From: Mycobacterium sp. NS-7484
GTDB lineage: Bacteria > Actinomycetota > Actinomycetes > Mycobacteriales > Mycobacteriaceae
Direction: 5' to 3'
DNA: 64,000 nucleotides
Assembly: GCF_001953975.1 (NCBI RefSeq)
Contig: NZ_MBEJ01000078.1
Location: 1 to 64,000, forward strand
Part shown: positions 38,802-47,111 of the stretch, piece by piece
Layout of the letters: each line of letters begins with the position of its first letter
Numbering within the stretch: position 1 is the first letter of the stretch
The notes under the pieces: model-generated
What the model was told of the DNA's origin: nothing
What the model saw: the letters and a program-made list of their open reading frames with translations, nothing else
The model's database searches: none
Translations under genes and position numbers: made by a program

Positions 38802-40481
38802 TCAGCTATAACCGGACCGCGGTCCGATTATTCCCCGTTCCAGTGCCCGTCGGGCCGCGTCGCGGGCCTCGCCGGCGCTACCGGTGGCCATCGCGGCTTG
38901 GGCCGCGGCCCGACATTGCCGGTGCGTCAGTTGCGCAAGTTCGGCCCCCACCGCGGGGATCGCGGCCGGCGCCATCGACAACGACGTCACCCCCAGACCC
39001 ACGAGCACCGCGGCCAGCAGCGGATCGGCCGCCGCCTCACCACACACCCCGACCGGCTTGGCCACCGCGGCTCCGGCGTTCGCGGCCAGCGCCACCAAGG
39101 ACAGGACCGCGGGCTGCCACGGGTCGGTGAGGGCAGCCAGCTCTGCCGACATCCGATCGGCGGCCATCGTGTACTGCGCCAGATCGTTGGTGCCGATCGA
39201 CAGGAAGTCGACGTGCTCGAGGATCTTGTCGGCCTGCAGTGCGGCGGCGGGCACCTCGATCATCACACCTGGGCTGAGTCCATATGAGCGAGCCTGGGCG
39301 GCAAAGTGTTTGGCCTCGGCTGCGGTGGCGATCATGGGTGCCATCACCCCCGGCCGGGTTTTGGCGGCCTCGGCCGCGGCGGCGATCGCTTTTAGCTGAC
39401 GGTCCAGCAGGCCGGGATTGCCGTGGACTGTTCGGATGCCACGCACGCCCAGGGCCGGGTTGGGTTCGTCTTTGTGATGTGCGAATGTGAGCGGCTTGTC
39501 CGAGCCTGCGTCGAGGGTGCGGATGACGACGGTGCGTCCGGCGAAGGCCTCGAGCACCTCGCCGTAGATCTTCGCCTGCTCGTCGACGGTCGGCTCGGTG
39601 TCCCGGTTGAGGAAGCACAGCTCGGTGCGGAACAGGCCGACGCCTTCGGCGTGTGTTGTTGCGCTCGTCGGCCCTTGCACGTTGGCCAACAACGGGACCC
39701 GGTGCCCGTCTGCCGTGGTGGCGGGCCCCTTCCAGGTTCTGGCGTCGGCGGCGCTCGTCCGCACCTGCGCCGGGTCGGGGTTCACCGTGACGGTGCCGGC
39801 AGCGCCGTCGAGCAGCACCATCGCGCTCTCGGGCACCACGTCGAGCCCGTCAACCGCCACCACACACGGGATGCCGAGCTCGCGGGCGATGATCGCGGTG
39901 TGGCCCGTCGGCCCACCCCCAGTGGTGGCCACACCGAGGACCAGGGCCGGGTCGAGCGTGGCGGCGTCGGCCGGGGCCAGATCCTCGGCGAGCACGATGG
40001 ACGGTGTATCTGGCCGGAGCACAACGGGTTCCGATTCGCCGCACAGTTCGGCGACGACGCGGTCGCGGATGTCGTTCAGATCGGCGACCCGTTCGGCCAT
40101 CACCCCGCCGAGTTTGGTGAACATCTCGGTGAACTCCGCGGTGGCGTCGGTGGCCGCGCGGACGGCGGGCGCCCCGGCGGTGATCCGCTTGTCGACGGCG
40201 GCGAGCCAGGCCCGGTCCTGGGCCAACGTGGCCTGCGCGGTCAATATTTGCGCCGCCAGGTCTGCGGCCTGCGTCGCCCGATCCCGAAGCCGGGCAGCCA
40301 CGATGCCTGCGGCCACGGCGAAGCGGGCGGCCTCGGCCGGCCGGGCCTCCTCCGCCACATTTGTCTGTTCCTCATGGGTTGGAACCCGTCTCGGCCGGAT
40401 CACCGGCGCATACCGCACCCCGGCGACCACCGGCACGCCCCGCAGAACCGTCGGCGGAACGGCCGGAGTTGTCGAAGGCAT
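38802..40481 (-). CDS. ptsI: Phosphoenolpyruvate-protein phosphotransferase (enzyme I)
   Basis: 559 aa from ATG 40481. Enzyme I transfers phosphate from PEP to HPr in the sugar phosphotransferase system. The phosphohistidine loop reads GGGPTGHTAIIARELGIP, with Gly where Ser is usual (TSH). The C-terminal PEP-binding domain shows VGLFRTELCFLNR, MIEVPAAALQADKI, IGTNDLAQYTMAADR and the catalytic Cys in GVCGEAAADPL. It is divergent from ptsH with 66 bases between starts. No enzyme II is in the window. Confidence 0.93.
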   Translation of the reverse strand: MPSTTPAVPPTVLRGVPVVAGVRYAPVIRPRRVPTHEEQTNVAEEARPAEAARFAVAAGIVAARLRDRATQAADLAAQILTAQATLAQDRAWLAAVDKRITAGAPAVRAATDATAEFTEMFTKLGGVMAERVADLNDIRDRVVAELCGESEPVVLRPDTPSIVLAEDLAPADAATLDPALVLGVATTGGGPTGHTAIIARELGIPCVVAVDGLDVVPESAMVLLDGAAGTVTVNPDPAQVRTSAADARTWKGPATTADGHRVPLLANVQGPTSATTHAEGVGLFRTELCFLNRDTEPTVDEQAKIYGEVLEAFAGRTVVIRTLDAGSDKPLTFAHHKDEPNPALGVRGIRTVHGNPGLLDRQLKAIAAAAEAAKTRPGVMAPMIATAAEAKHFAAQARSYGLSPGVMIEVPAAALQADKILEHVDFLSIGTNDLAQYTMAADRMSAELAALTDPWQPAVLSLVALAANAGAAVAKPVGVCGEAAADPLLAAVLVGLGVTSLSMAPAAIPAVGAELAQLTHRQCRAAAQAAMATGSAGEARDAARRALERGIIGPRSGYS

Positions 40482-40547
40482 GTGACACAGGTTACAAATG
40501 CGTTTGCTGTGCCCGCAGCGGCCGGGGCAGTTACGTCGAGGAGGGGT

Positions 40548-40805
40548 ATGCCCAGCAAGACCGTCACCGTCGGATCGGCCATCGGGCTCCACGCTCGCCC
40601 GGCTGCGCTCATCGCTGAGGCGGTGGTCAATGCCGGTGTGCCGGTGACTTTGTCCCTGGACGGCGGGGAACCCGTCGACGCCGGCTCGGCCCTGATGATC
40701 ATGACGTTGGGGGCGGGTTGCGGTGCGCGGGTGACCGTTGCTTGCGACAACGCCGGTGTGCTGGCGACCGTCGCAGAACTGGTGAGCCACGACCTCGATG
40801 CCTAG
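40548..40805 (+). CDS. ptsH: Phosphocarrier protein HPr
   Basis: 85 aa. The phosphorylation site is IGLHARPAALIAEAV (His15 type). The regulatory Ser46 region reads PVDAGSALMIMTLGAGCG. The ATG at 40548 follows GAGGAGGGGT. It accepts phosphate from the divergent ptsI product and passes it to sugar permeases encoded elsewhere. It is followed by a 176-base gap before mycP1 in which I see no gene. Confidence 0.93.
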   Translation: MPSKTVTVGSAIGLHARPAALIAEAVVNAGVPVTLSLDGGEPVDAGSALMIMTLGAGCGARVTVACDNAGVLATVAELVSHDLDA

Positions 40806-40981
40806 TGCTACGGGCGAGAAAGCGTCGTCGACCTGTGTTAGACACCCTTATGATTGCCTGCGTGCAAATCGCGGGTCGGCTTGACGTGAGACGATTCATT
40901 TTAGAGCGGACCGGGCGTTGTTTGCTGAAAGTGCACCAGCACACTGCAGACATGTCCGATGTCATTGGGGGAGTGTGAGGC

Positions 40982-42331
40982 GTGCAGCGCTTAGCCGTGA
41001 TGCTGCTGGCAGTTCTGCTGGCGTTTTTCAGTGCACCGCCCGCGTGGGCGATCGACCCGCCGGCGATCGATGCCGGGGCCGTTCCGCCTGATGAGACTGG
41101 CCCCGACCAGCCGATGGAACAGCGCAAGATCTGCGCCGCCCCCACGGTCATGCCGAACTCGAACTTCGCCGACAAGCCGTGGGCGGCCGACTACCTGAAG
41201 CTGGCCGAGGCGCAGAAGTTCGCAACCGGCGCCGGGGTAACTGTCGCCGTGATCGACACCGGGGTCAACGGTTCTCCCCGCGTCCCTGCCGAGCCGGGCG
41301 GCGACTTCGTCGACGCCGGCGGCAACGGAATGTCCGACTGTGACGCCCACGGGACGCTCACCGCGTCGATCATCGCCGGACGTCCCGCACCCACCGACGG
41401 ATTCGTCGGTGTCGCCCCGGATGCGCGACTGATCTCGCTGCGCCAGACGTCGGTGGCCTTCCAGCCCAAGGGTTCCCGCCAGGACCCCAATGACCCGAAC
41501 ACCACCCAGACGGCAGGTTCGATTCGCAGCCTCGCGCGCTCGGTGGTTCACGCGGCCAACCTCGGCGCGCAGGTGATCAACATCAGTGAGGCCGCCTGCT
41601 ACAAGGTCACCCGCCGGATCGACGAGTCCAGCCTCGGCGCGGCGATCAATTACGCCGTCAACGTCAAGGGCGCGGTGATCATCGTGGCCGCCGGCAACAC
41701 CGGTCAGGACTGCACCCAGAACCCGCCGCCGGATCCAGCGGTCCCGGCCGATGCGCGTGGCTGGAAGGGTGTGCAAACCATCGTCAGCCCGGCCTGGTAC
41801 GACCCGCTGGTGCTCACCGTCGGCAGCATCGGCCAGAACGGTCAGCCGAGCAACTTCTCGATGTCGGGCCCCTGGGTGGGCGCAGCCGCCCCCGGCGAGA
41901 ACCTCGTCGCTCTGGGTTACGAGGGCCAGCCGATCAACGCCACCCCCGGTGAGGACGGCCCGGTGCCGCTCAACGGCACGTCGTTCTCTGCGGCGTTCGT
42001 CTCCGGTCTGGCCGCGCTGGTCAAGCAGCGCTTCCCGGATCTGACCCCGGCCCAGGTGATCAACCGGATCACCGCCACCGCCCGCCACCCCGGCGGCGGC
42101 GTCGACAACTACGTCGGTGCCGGTGTGGTCGATCCGGTGGCCGCCCTGACGTGGGAGGTCCCCGACGGGCCGAAGAAGGCTCCGTTCCGGGTCAAGGAAG
42201 TTCCCCCGCCCGTGTACATTCCGCCGCCAGACCGTGGCCCGATCACCGGTGTGGTGGTCGCCGGGGCCGCGCTGGTGCTGATCCTCGGGATCGCAGCCAT
42301 GACCCGACGCGCGTTGCGGCGCCGCCAATGA
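40982..42331 (+). CDS. mycP1: Mycosin, ESX-1 subtilisin-like protease MycP1
   Basis: 449 aa from GTG 40982. A signal peptide (ends PPAWA) precedes a subtilase domain with the catalytic triad in VAVIDTGV (Asp), DCDAHGT (His) and LNGTSFSAAF (Ser). A Pro-rich linker and one C-terminal membrane helix (about 422-442) tether it to the membrane. In ESX-1, MycP1 cleaves EspB and stabilises the membrane complex. The stop overlaps the eccE1 start (ATGA). Numbering as ESX-1 rests on the neighbouring espL, espB and espK. Confidence 0.94.
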   Translation: MQRLAVMLLAVLLAFFSAPPAWAIDPPAIDAGAVPPDETGPDQPMEQRKICAAPTVMPNSNFADKPWAADYLKLAEAQKFATGAGVTVAVIDTGVNGSPRVPAEPGGDFVDAGGNGMSDCDAHGTLTASIIAGRPAPTDGFVGVAPDARLISLRQTSVAFQPKGSRQDPNDPNTTQTAGSIRSLARSVVHAANLGAQVINISEAACYKVTRRIDESSLGAAINYAVNVKGAVIIVAAGNTGQDCTQNPPPDPAVPADARGWKGVQTIVSPAWYDPLVLTVGSIGQNGQPSNFSMSGPWVGAAAPGENLVALGYEGQPINATPGEDGPVPLNGTSFSAAFVSGLAALVKQRFPDLTPAQVINRITATARHPGGGVDNYVGAGVVDPVAALTWEVPDGPKKAPFRVKEVPPPVYIPPPDRGPITGVVVAGAALVLILGIAAMTRRALRRRQ

Positions 42332-43722
42332 ACTTCCTGCGGCAGTTCGGTTTCCGCTTCACCACGGGTCACGCCATCTGGGCGGCCACGCTGATCCCGG
42401 CGTGCATTGCGCTGTGCCTGCACTTCAAGCTGCTGTGGCTCGGCATCACGCTGTCCGTGCTGATCGCGATCTTCTCGGTGCTGACCATCCGCGGACGGCG
42501 GCTCACCGGCTGGGTCAAGGCGGTCTTCTCGTGGCGACGCAGGCACCGCAGCACGCCCGACGTGGCGTCGGAGCCGGCGGTCGGCGCCACGGTGATGCCT
42601 GGTGATCACGTCGCCGTGCGGTGGCAGGGCGACTATCTGGTGGCCGTGATCGAGTTGGTGCCAAGGCCTTTCACCCCGACGGTGATCGTCAACGGCAGTG
42701 CCGTGTCCGATGACACCGTCAGCACCAAGCTCGTCGAGAACCTGATCGAGGCACACTGTCCCGATCTCGAGGCCGACGTGGTCTCGGCCGGTTATCGCGT
42801 GGGCAAGACGGCGCCGGCCAGCCTGGTGGCCCTCTACGAGCAGGTGGTCGGTCCGTATCCGGCACCGTCGAACCGGCGCACCTGGATCGTGTTGCGCGCC
42901 AACCCGGAGAAGACGCAACGCTCGGCTCATCGCCGCGACAGCGGAGTGTCCGGGCTGGCCCGGTATCTCGTGGCCTCGACCACCCGGATCGCAGATCAAT
43001 TGGCCAGCAACGGAATCGACGCACGCTGCGCACGCAGCTTCGACGACTACGACAAGGCCACCGAGATCAGCTTCGAAAAGGAAACCTGGTCGGTGATCAA
43101 GGGCCGCAGCACGTTCACCGCGGCCTACATCGCGCCCGGCGGCCCGGATGCATGGTGGTCGGCACGCGCCGATCACACCACCACCCGCGTGCGACTGTGC
43201 CCCGGAATGGCCCCGACCAGCACCGTGCTGCTCACCACCTTGTCTAATCCGACCACGCCACGCGGGTTTTCGTGCCTGTACGGAGGTCAGCGCGCGGCGC
43301 TGCAAGGCATTAGCCCAGTGACCGACAAGCATTACGACCTGCCGATCGGCTCGGCCGGCGTGCTCGTCGGTGAAACGTCCGACCGCTACCCGGTGTACAT
43401 GCCGTTCGACAACGTCGACGTCAGCATCAACCTCGGCGATGCCCGGCTGTTCACCCAGTTCGTCATCCGCTCGGCGGCCTCCGGCGCAGTGGTGACCCTC
43501 GGGCCGCAGATGCGCGAATTCGCCACCATGATCAACGGCCGTGTCGGACGCGTGCCCCGCGTCGCCTGGCCCAATGCCACGACCTATCTCGGACCACATC
43601 AAGGCGTGGGTCGAGTGATCATGCGGCCCAACTTCATTGACACACCGCGGCACCGTCAGCTGCCCATCACGTTGATCAATCCGCGTGAAGAGAGCCGTTA
43701 CCAGATGGCGCTGGAGCAATGA
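42328..43722 (+). CDS. eccE1: ESX-1 membrane component EccE1
   Basis: 464 aa, close to M. tuberculosis EccE1. Two adjacent N-terminal membrane helices (residues 15-52) precede a soluble periplasmic domain with SGVSGLARYLVASTTRIADQ and the C-terminal YLGPHQGVGRVIMRPN. EccE sits at the periphery of the type VII membrane complex. The gene is co-translated with mycP1 and followed by espL after 49 bases. Confidence 0.92.
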   Translation: MNFLRQFGFRFTTGHAIWAATLIPACIALCLHFKLLWLGITLSVLIAIFSVLTIRGRRLTGWVKAVFSWRRRHRSTPDVASEPAVGATVMPGDHVAVRWQGDYLVAVIELVPRPFTPTVIVNGSAVSDDTVSTKLVENLIEAHCPDLEADVVSAGYRVGKTAPASLVALYEQVVGPYPAPSNRRTWIVLRANPEKTQRSAHRRDSGVSGLARYLVASTTRIADQLASNGIDARCARSFDDYDKATEISFEKETWSVIKGRSTFTAAYIAPGGPDAWWSARADHTTTRVRLCPGMAPTSTVLLTTLSNPTTPRGFSCLYGGQRAALQGISPVTDKHYDLPIGSAGVLVGETSDRYPVYMPFDNVDVSINLGDARLFTQFVIRSAASGAVVTLGPQMREFATMINGRVGRVPRVAWPNATTYLGPHQGVGRVIMRPNFIDTPRHRQLPITLINPREESRYQMALEQ

Positions 43723-43771
43723 CATCAAGCTTCCTGGGCGAGGGGACCCAGAAAGGTCGGGAGGAATAGTC

Positions 43772-44110
43772 ATGGCAGACGAGATGCACCCGCAGGTCGC
43801 CGCGGTCCTGCGCCAGGCGCAACAGCTGCAGTCCCTGATGGACGACCAACTGCACAAGATGAACACCGAAACGTTCACCGCGACAGACGAAGCCCAGAGC
43901 GTCGAGGTGACGCTCAACGGTCACCACCATCTGATCGACGTGTACATCAAAGATGGCTTGTTGCGGTTGGGCGCCCAGACCGTCGAACAACGTCTCAACG
44001 AGGCCATTCAAAAGGCCACGGCCGCCGCGACGACCTCGATCGAAGCCGACCGTGAACGGCTGGATGCGATGGTTGCGGAATTGACTGCGGAAGGCCAACA
44101 GCCGGGCTGA
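43772..44110 (+). CDS. espL: ESX-1 secretion-associated protein EspL (YbaB-like)
   Basis: 112 aa, ATG 43772 preceded by GGGAGGAATAG. The body MNTETFTATDEAQSVEVTLN..HHLIDVYIKDGLL matches M. tuberculosis EspL. The fold is that of YbaB/EbfC small nucleoid-associated proteins; EspL is reported to stabilise other Esp proteins. In M. tuberculosis espL sits between espK and espB on one strand. Here it stays next to eccE1, while espB and espK lie several kb away on the other strand. Confidence 0.88.
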   Translation: MADEMHPQVAAVLRQAQQLQSLMDDQLHKMNTETFTATDEAQSVEVTLNGHHHLIDVYIKDGLLRLGAQTVEQRLNEAIQKATAAATTSIEADRERLDAMVAELTAEGQQPG

Positions 44111-44132
44111 AGTCTCTGTGCCCCACTAGTTC

Positions 44133-44160
44133 AGCCCGTCTCGCCCTGGCGAGGCGGGCT
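44133..44160 (+). terminator. Terminator after mycP1-eccE1-espL
   Basis: AGCCCGTCTCGCC pairs with GGCGAGGCGGGCT (one G-T wobble) around a two-base core loop, followed by GATTTGTG. It closes the rightward operon and separates it from the leftward island. Confidence 0.82.
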
Positions 44161-44238
44161 GATTTGTGTGGCTCGCATTCGGCGGAAATTGACTAGGCTA
44201 GTGCCCAACGAAACTCGCCCTCGTCCACGGACGCTTGA

Positions 44239-44358
44239 CTACTTGCCGTCCTTGGCATTCGTGCGCGCGCGGCGACCGATGAACGCTTCGGTGTAGTCGC
44301 GGTCCTCGACGTAGAGGTCCTCGTCCTCCGCGAGCGCGTTGCGGCGCTTTTCCTCGAC
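44239..44358 (-). pseudogene. Remnant of an espB 3' end
   Basis: The minus frame downstream of the TAA at 44359-44361 reads VEEKRRNALAEDEDLY, VEDRDYTEAFIGRRAR and TNAKDGK, then a TAG stop at 44239-44241. This matches the last 40 residues of the intact EspB at 47112-48665 (EKRRNPNLSEDEDLY, KEDRAYTEAVIGRRAR). No start is possible because a stop sits directly upstream. It begins 11 bases after the stop of the EspD/H-like gene. With the intact espB end it forms a direct repeat bracketing cassette A. Confidence 0.82.
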
Positions 44359-44369
44359 TTACGGTCGGT

Positions 44370-44948
44370 TCACTCCCGGTGTTCGGAATGCCGCGCACTG
44401 AGTGCGAGTTCGGCTTCGTAAGCCTGCTGAGGAGTGGTGAACGGTGCGTTTTTCTCGACAAATTCGCGAGCTTCTCGCAAGTTCCACCCTTGTTCAACGA
44501 ACGTTTCCACCACATTGATATGGAGGAGTGCTGACGCCTTCTTGGTGGCAACGTCAGCGACAACTCGGATTTCCTCAGCGAGTTGCGCTTCGTCGAGCGA
44601 AGATACGCTTGAATCCAAGCTGACATGAGAGATCGTCCCGCTAAGGAAGACGGCGCACGCCACGGTGCCCGGCGTATTCATCGCTTGGATGACCGGAACA
44701 ACTTCCTCGTCGGCCTCCTCGGGACCGCTGAGCGCATCCCAGTCATCCTGCTCCGGAACGGGCACACTGTCCGGTATCGCGTCCAACTGGGTGTCGTCGC
44801 ACCCAGCGCGGTCATAGCCCGTCTCCTCCGGCGTGTATACCTCAGCTAAGACATCGAGATCAGACGGAACGTCAACGACTTGGGACTCGCCGAAATCCAG
44901 CGCGTCCAAGTCGTGGCCGCTATCGGACTCGTCGTAAATGCCAGTCAT
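44370..44948 (-). CDS. EspD/EspH-like ESX-1 secretion-associated protein, cassette A
   Basis: 192 aa, acidic N-terminal half (HDLDALDFGES..), then the family core VIQAMNTPGTVACAVFLSG, SLDEAQLAEEIRVVADVATK and a C-terminal AYEAELALSARHSEHRE. This order (DLDALDF, VxNPPGTVxV, EAQLADE, AAEAExxxxRxS) is the EspD/EspH (DUF2694) pattern. In M. tuberculosis EspD is encoded with EspA and EspC and stabilises them. Here the upstream gene is an EspA-EspC-like fusion, 66 bases away. The paralogue at 53609-54205 has the same architecture. Confidence 0.8.
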   Translation of the reverse strand: MTGIYDESDSGHDLDALDFGESQVVDVPSDLDVLAEVYTPEETGYDRAGCDDTQLDAIPDSVPVPEQDDWDALSGPEEADEEVVPVIQAMNTPGTVACAVFLSGTISHVSLDSSVSSLDEAQLAEEIRVVADVATKKASALLHINVVETFVEQGWNLREAREFVEKNAPFTTPQQAYEAELALSARHSEHRE

Positions 44949-45014
44949 CGTTTGCAGTCATGTCCTTTTGTGAATTGCATTTGCAGCCGAAGCGCGGCGC
45001 ATAAATCGTCAGCA

Positions 45015-46136
45015 TCACCGGGGGTGCATCTGTTTACCGAGTCGACCGCTCATCGCTGCATCAACACCGTCGTAACGGTCTGCGGCAATGCCCAGCTTGT
45101 CGGAAAGACGTTCGGACGCAGTCGCCATTTCTGAACATGCACTGCCACGGCGACTGTCCGCCATAGCGACTGCTGTGTTAGCCGCCGAACAGGCAATACC
45201 ATGGTTTGCGAACATCGACGCACTGACACCGTTGGTTATGGTTGAGGCGGCTTGAATCTGACCTCTCGCTTGCCCCTGCGCAGAAGACAGTTCTCGGACG
45301 TGCCCGGTGGCGACGCGCAGATAACCCGACTTAGCCCCTGATGCCGCCGCGTGCGGGTCTTTGGCGTAGTCCTCACTTACCATCGTTATGTCCATGGCGT
45401 TCTTAAGAACTGCGGCATTCAACATTTGCAGGGCTGCCCCGCAGGTAACCAGGGCGATGTTCGACACGGTGGTTTCGAAGGAAAGCTGAGCAGGCACGCC
45501 CACTGGGGGAACCGGAGTCAAACCAAGCGAGATCGCGGCCGGGATACACGCGGTAAGCGCCGTGGCCGCACCGTCGAGAACTCGCCTTGCCATGAGGACC
45601 TGATCGGCCTGGCTGGCGATAACGCTTTTTAGTTTGCCATCGGTTGAACGCATGTGCTCGGCTCGGACTTGTTGCCGTTCGTTCTGCCGACGATAGGCCT
45701 CAGATCCGTCCCCCACCCACTGGCCAGTCGGTGTTGCGGATTCCAGCGTGCCGCGTACGCCTTCGAACTTGCTTGCCCCCTGTTCGAAGCGGTGGCCAGT
45801 TTCGGGATCACCAATGCCCAAGGTCAGGGAAAGAGCATTAATTGCAAGCAACGTGGATCCGATTATTGGGGTCTCGAGAGCGGCTACCTTGGGGATAGCT
45901 TTCGACGCGAAGGACGCGGCCTTGGGGAACGCCCCCTCCACCACCGGTGCCACCTTGGGGTAGAGCTTCGCCGCCATAGTCGGCACCATCTGAGCCGTAC
46001 CGAGGGCGTCCGCGCCAAGCCCGGCGCCCGCCAGCACCTGGTCTACGACATTGGCCTTCTCATCCGTGGCTCCTTGGATGTGGTCGAACCAACCTTTGCC
46101 CGCGAAGACAACTTCGATCGCCTCTTTGATAGCCAA
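45015..46136 (-). CDS. Fused EspA/EspE-like and EspC/EspF-like protein
   Basis: 373 aa, TTG start at 46136 with GAGG upstream. Residues 1-265 match the EspA/EspE-like protein of cassette B: IIGSTLLAINALSLTLGIGD, GQWVGDGSEAYRRQNERQQ (a WxG turn) and QVLMARRVLDGAATAL. Residues 270-373 match the separate EspC/EspF-like protein of cassette B: GYLRVATGHVRELSSAQG, VSASMFANHGIACSAANTA and AADRYDGVD (YxxxD), ending KQMHPR. Two partners usually encoded separately are therefore one chain. A conserved promoter lies upstream. Probably an ESX-1 substrate or filament component (inference). Confidence 0.8.
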   Translation of the reverse strand: MAIKEAIEVVFAGKGWFDHIQGATDEKANVVDQVLAGAGLGADALGTAQMVPTMAAKLYPKVAPVVEGAFPKAASFASKAIPKVAALETPIIGSTLLAINALSLTLGIGDPETGHRFEQGASKFEGVRGTLESATPTGQWVGDGSEAYRRQNERQQVRAEHMRSTDGKLKSVIASQADQVLMARRVLDGAATALTACIPAAISLGLTPVPPVGVPAQLSFETTVSNIALVTCGAALQMLNAAVLKNAMDITMVSEDYAKDPHAAASGAKSGYLRVATGHVRELSSAQGQARGQIQAASTITNGVSASMFANHGIACSAANTAVAMADSRRGSACSEMATASERLSDKLGIAADRYDGVDAAMSGRLGKQMHPR

Positions 46137-46175
46137 AGTAACCTCGCATCCCCAAACTTATCCCCCAACCCGGCA

Positions 46176-46203
46176 AGCCTAACAGCGCTCCCACCCGCGT
46201 CGA
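46176..46203 (-). promoter_or_regulatory. Conserved cassette promoter, copy A
   Basis: On the minus strand TCGACG and TAGGCT are spaced 16 bases apart, -35/-10-like, 40 bases before the fusion gene. Cassette B has TGGACG and TAGGGT with identical spacing, and flanking bases (GCAT before, CTGT within the spacer) are also shared. This is the only non-coding stretch that aligns without gaps between the cassettes. Confidence 0.55.
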
Positions 46204-46379
46204 TGCACCATTTCTGCCCACTCCTGACGACACCTCACCCGGCCTCGCGCCGAATCAGGTGGCCGTCGCGACCCCCTCTTTCCGAGCCATGATGCGACTG
46301 ACCACGGCGTCGTTGTCGTTCCTCGCCGGCCAGGCTGGGCAACAGTAAGCTAACGTCAAACAAAACCCAGTCCACTGGT

Positions 46380-46922
46380 ATGCCCGCCCTAAGCAGTCCC
46401 CGACACCGTGCGATTGCCGCACCCCATCGACTGCAAATTGACCGTAGCGAGGATGGATTGAGACACCCTCCGACCACGCCAGGCGAATGGCTGCTTCTCC
46501 TCGGCATTTATGCGGGCATACTCTTCAGCATTTTTGCGTTCTTGTTCTTCCTGGTGATCGTCGGGCCATGGATTCTCGACAAGCTCGGTGGCCATGGACC
46601 ACAGGATGAACACGAGCAGCGCCTACTCCAAGAATCGGCCGAGTTCAGGTCTCGCTGGCAGCACGTCCAGTTGTGGCAGGTACCGTACGCTGACCTCGCC
46701 CGCGAGGCGTCACGGTGCTGGCAGATCATTACGATTCTCGAAAAGCGGCGCACTAGCCCGACCGCGCTCTCCGCCAATGACGAGTTGGTCAATCAAATCT
46801 CCGGGTACCGGACCACATTGACTACAGTTCAGCAAGCCATGGCCTACGTCACCGCACGCGGTGGTGGACCTCAGCTCCCGCCTCACGGGACTGAACTACC
46901 CCCAATGAGTCCAGACTTGTAG
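46380..46922 (+). CDS. Small single-pass membrane protein of a new ESX-1-island family, cassette A
   Basis: 180 aa from ATG 46380, or about 155 from TTG 46458, which has GAGG five bases upstream and fits the paralogues better. One strong membrane helix (LLLLGIYAGILFSIFAFLFF) is followed by a soluble domain with ESAEFRSRWQHVQL, PYADLAREASRCWQI and a Pro-rich tail. The motif ESAEFR.RW......PY..L..EA.RC recurs in the proteins at 55625 and 56077. It is divergent from the EspA-EspC fusion. I do not recognise the family. Confidence 0.68.
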   Translation: MPALSSPRHRAIAAPHRLQIDRSEDGLRHPPTTPGEWLLLLGIYAGILFSIFAFLFFLVIVGPWILDKLGGHGPQDEHEQRLLQESAEFRSRWQHVQLWQVPYADLAREASRCWQIITILEKRRTSPTALSANDELVNQISGYRTTLTTVQQAMAYVTARGGGPQLPPHGTELPPMSPDL

Positions 46923-46951
46923 ATGCTGCGGGACTGTCCGCCACGAAGAAT

Positions 46952-47111
46952 CACGCGTCGACGTACACCACGTCTCCGGACTTGACCTCTGGACCCGGCG
47001 CCGGGAGTCCTGCGAGGTCTTCCGGGCGGGGTTCGGGGGACAACCCCTGAACCCCAACCAGCCGATATGGTTGACCGTTGAACGCGAGCCATCGCGGCGG
47101 GCGCGTCCCTG
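46952..47111 (-). pseudogene. Possible 3' fragment of an unidentified gene after espB
   Basis: The stretch just past the espB stop has a protein-like frame ending at TGA 46952-46954: WLAFNGQPYRLVGVQGL, then EDLAGLPAPGPEVK and SGDVVYVDA. No start codon lies in frame in the intergenic part, and the frame continues out of phase into espB. It may be the tail of a gene lost when espB and cassette A were joined, or an old espB frame extension. No homologue is recognised. Confidence 0.35.

Noticed and set aside
42109..43917. 602-codon minus-strand open frame
   Set aside because: Antisense to eccE1; no recognisable domain while eccE1 is clear.
44198..44626. 142-codon minus-strand frame crossing the espB remnant
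   Set aside because: Runs out of phase with both the EspD/H-like gene and the espB remnant; Arg/Gly-rich shadow.
46380..46922. Toxin-antitoxin pair with the divergent gene
   Set aside because: The divergent partner is Esp-like, the protein has a membrane helix, and no toxin or antitoxin fold is seen.
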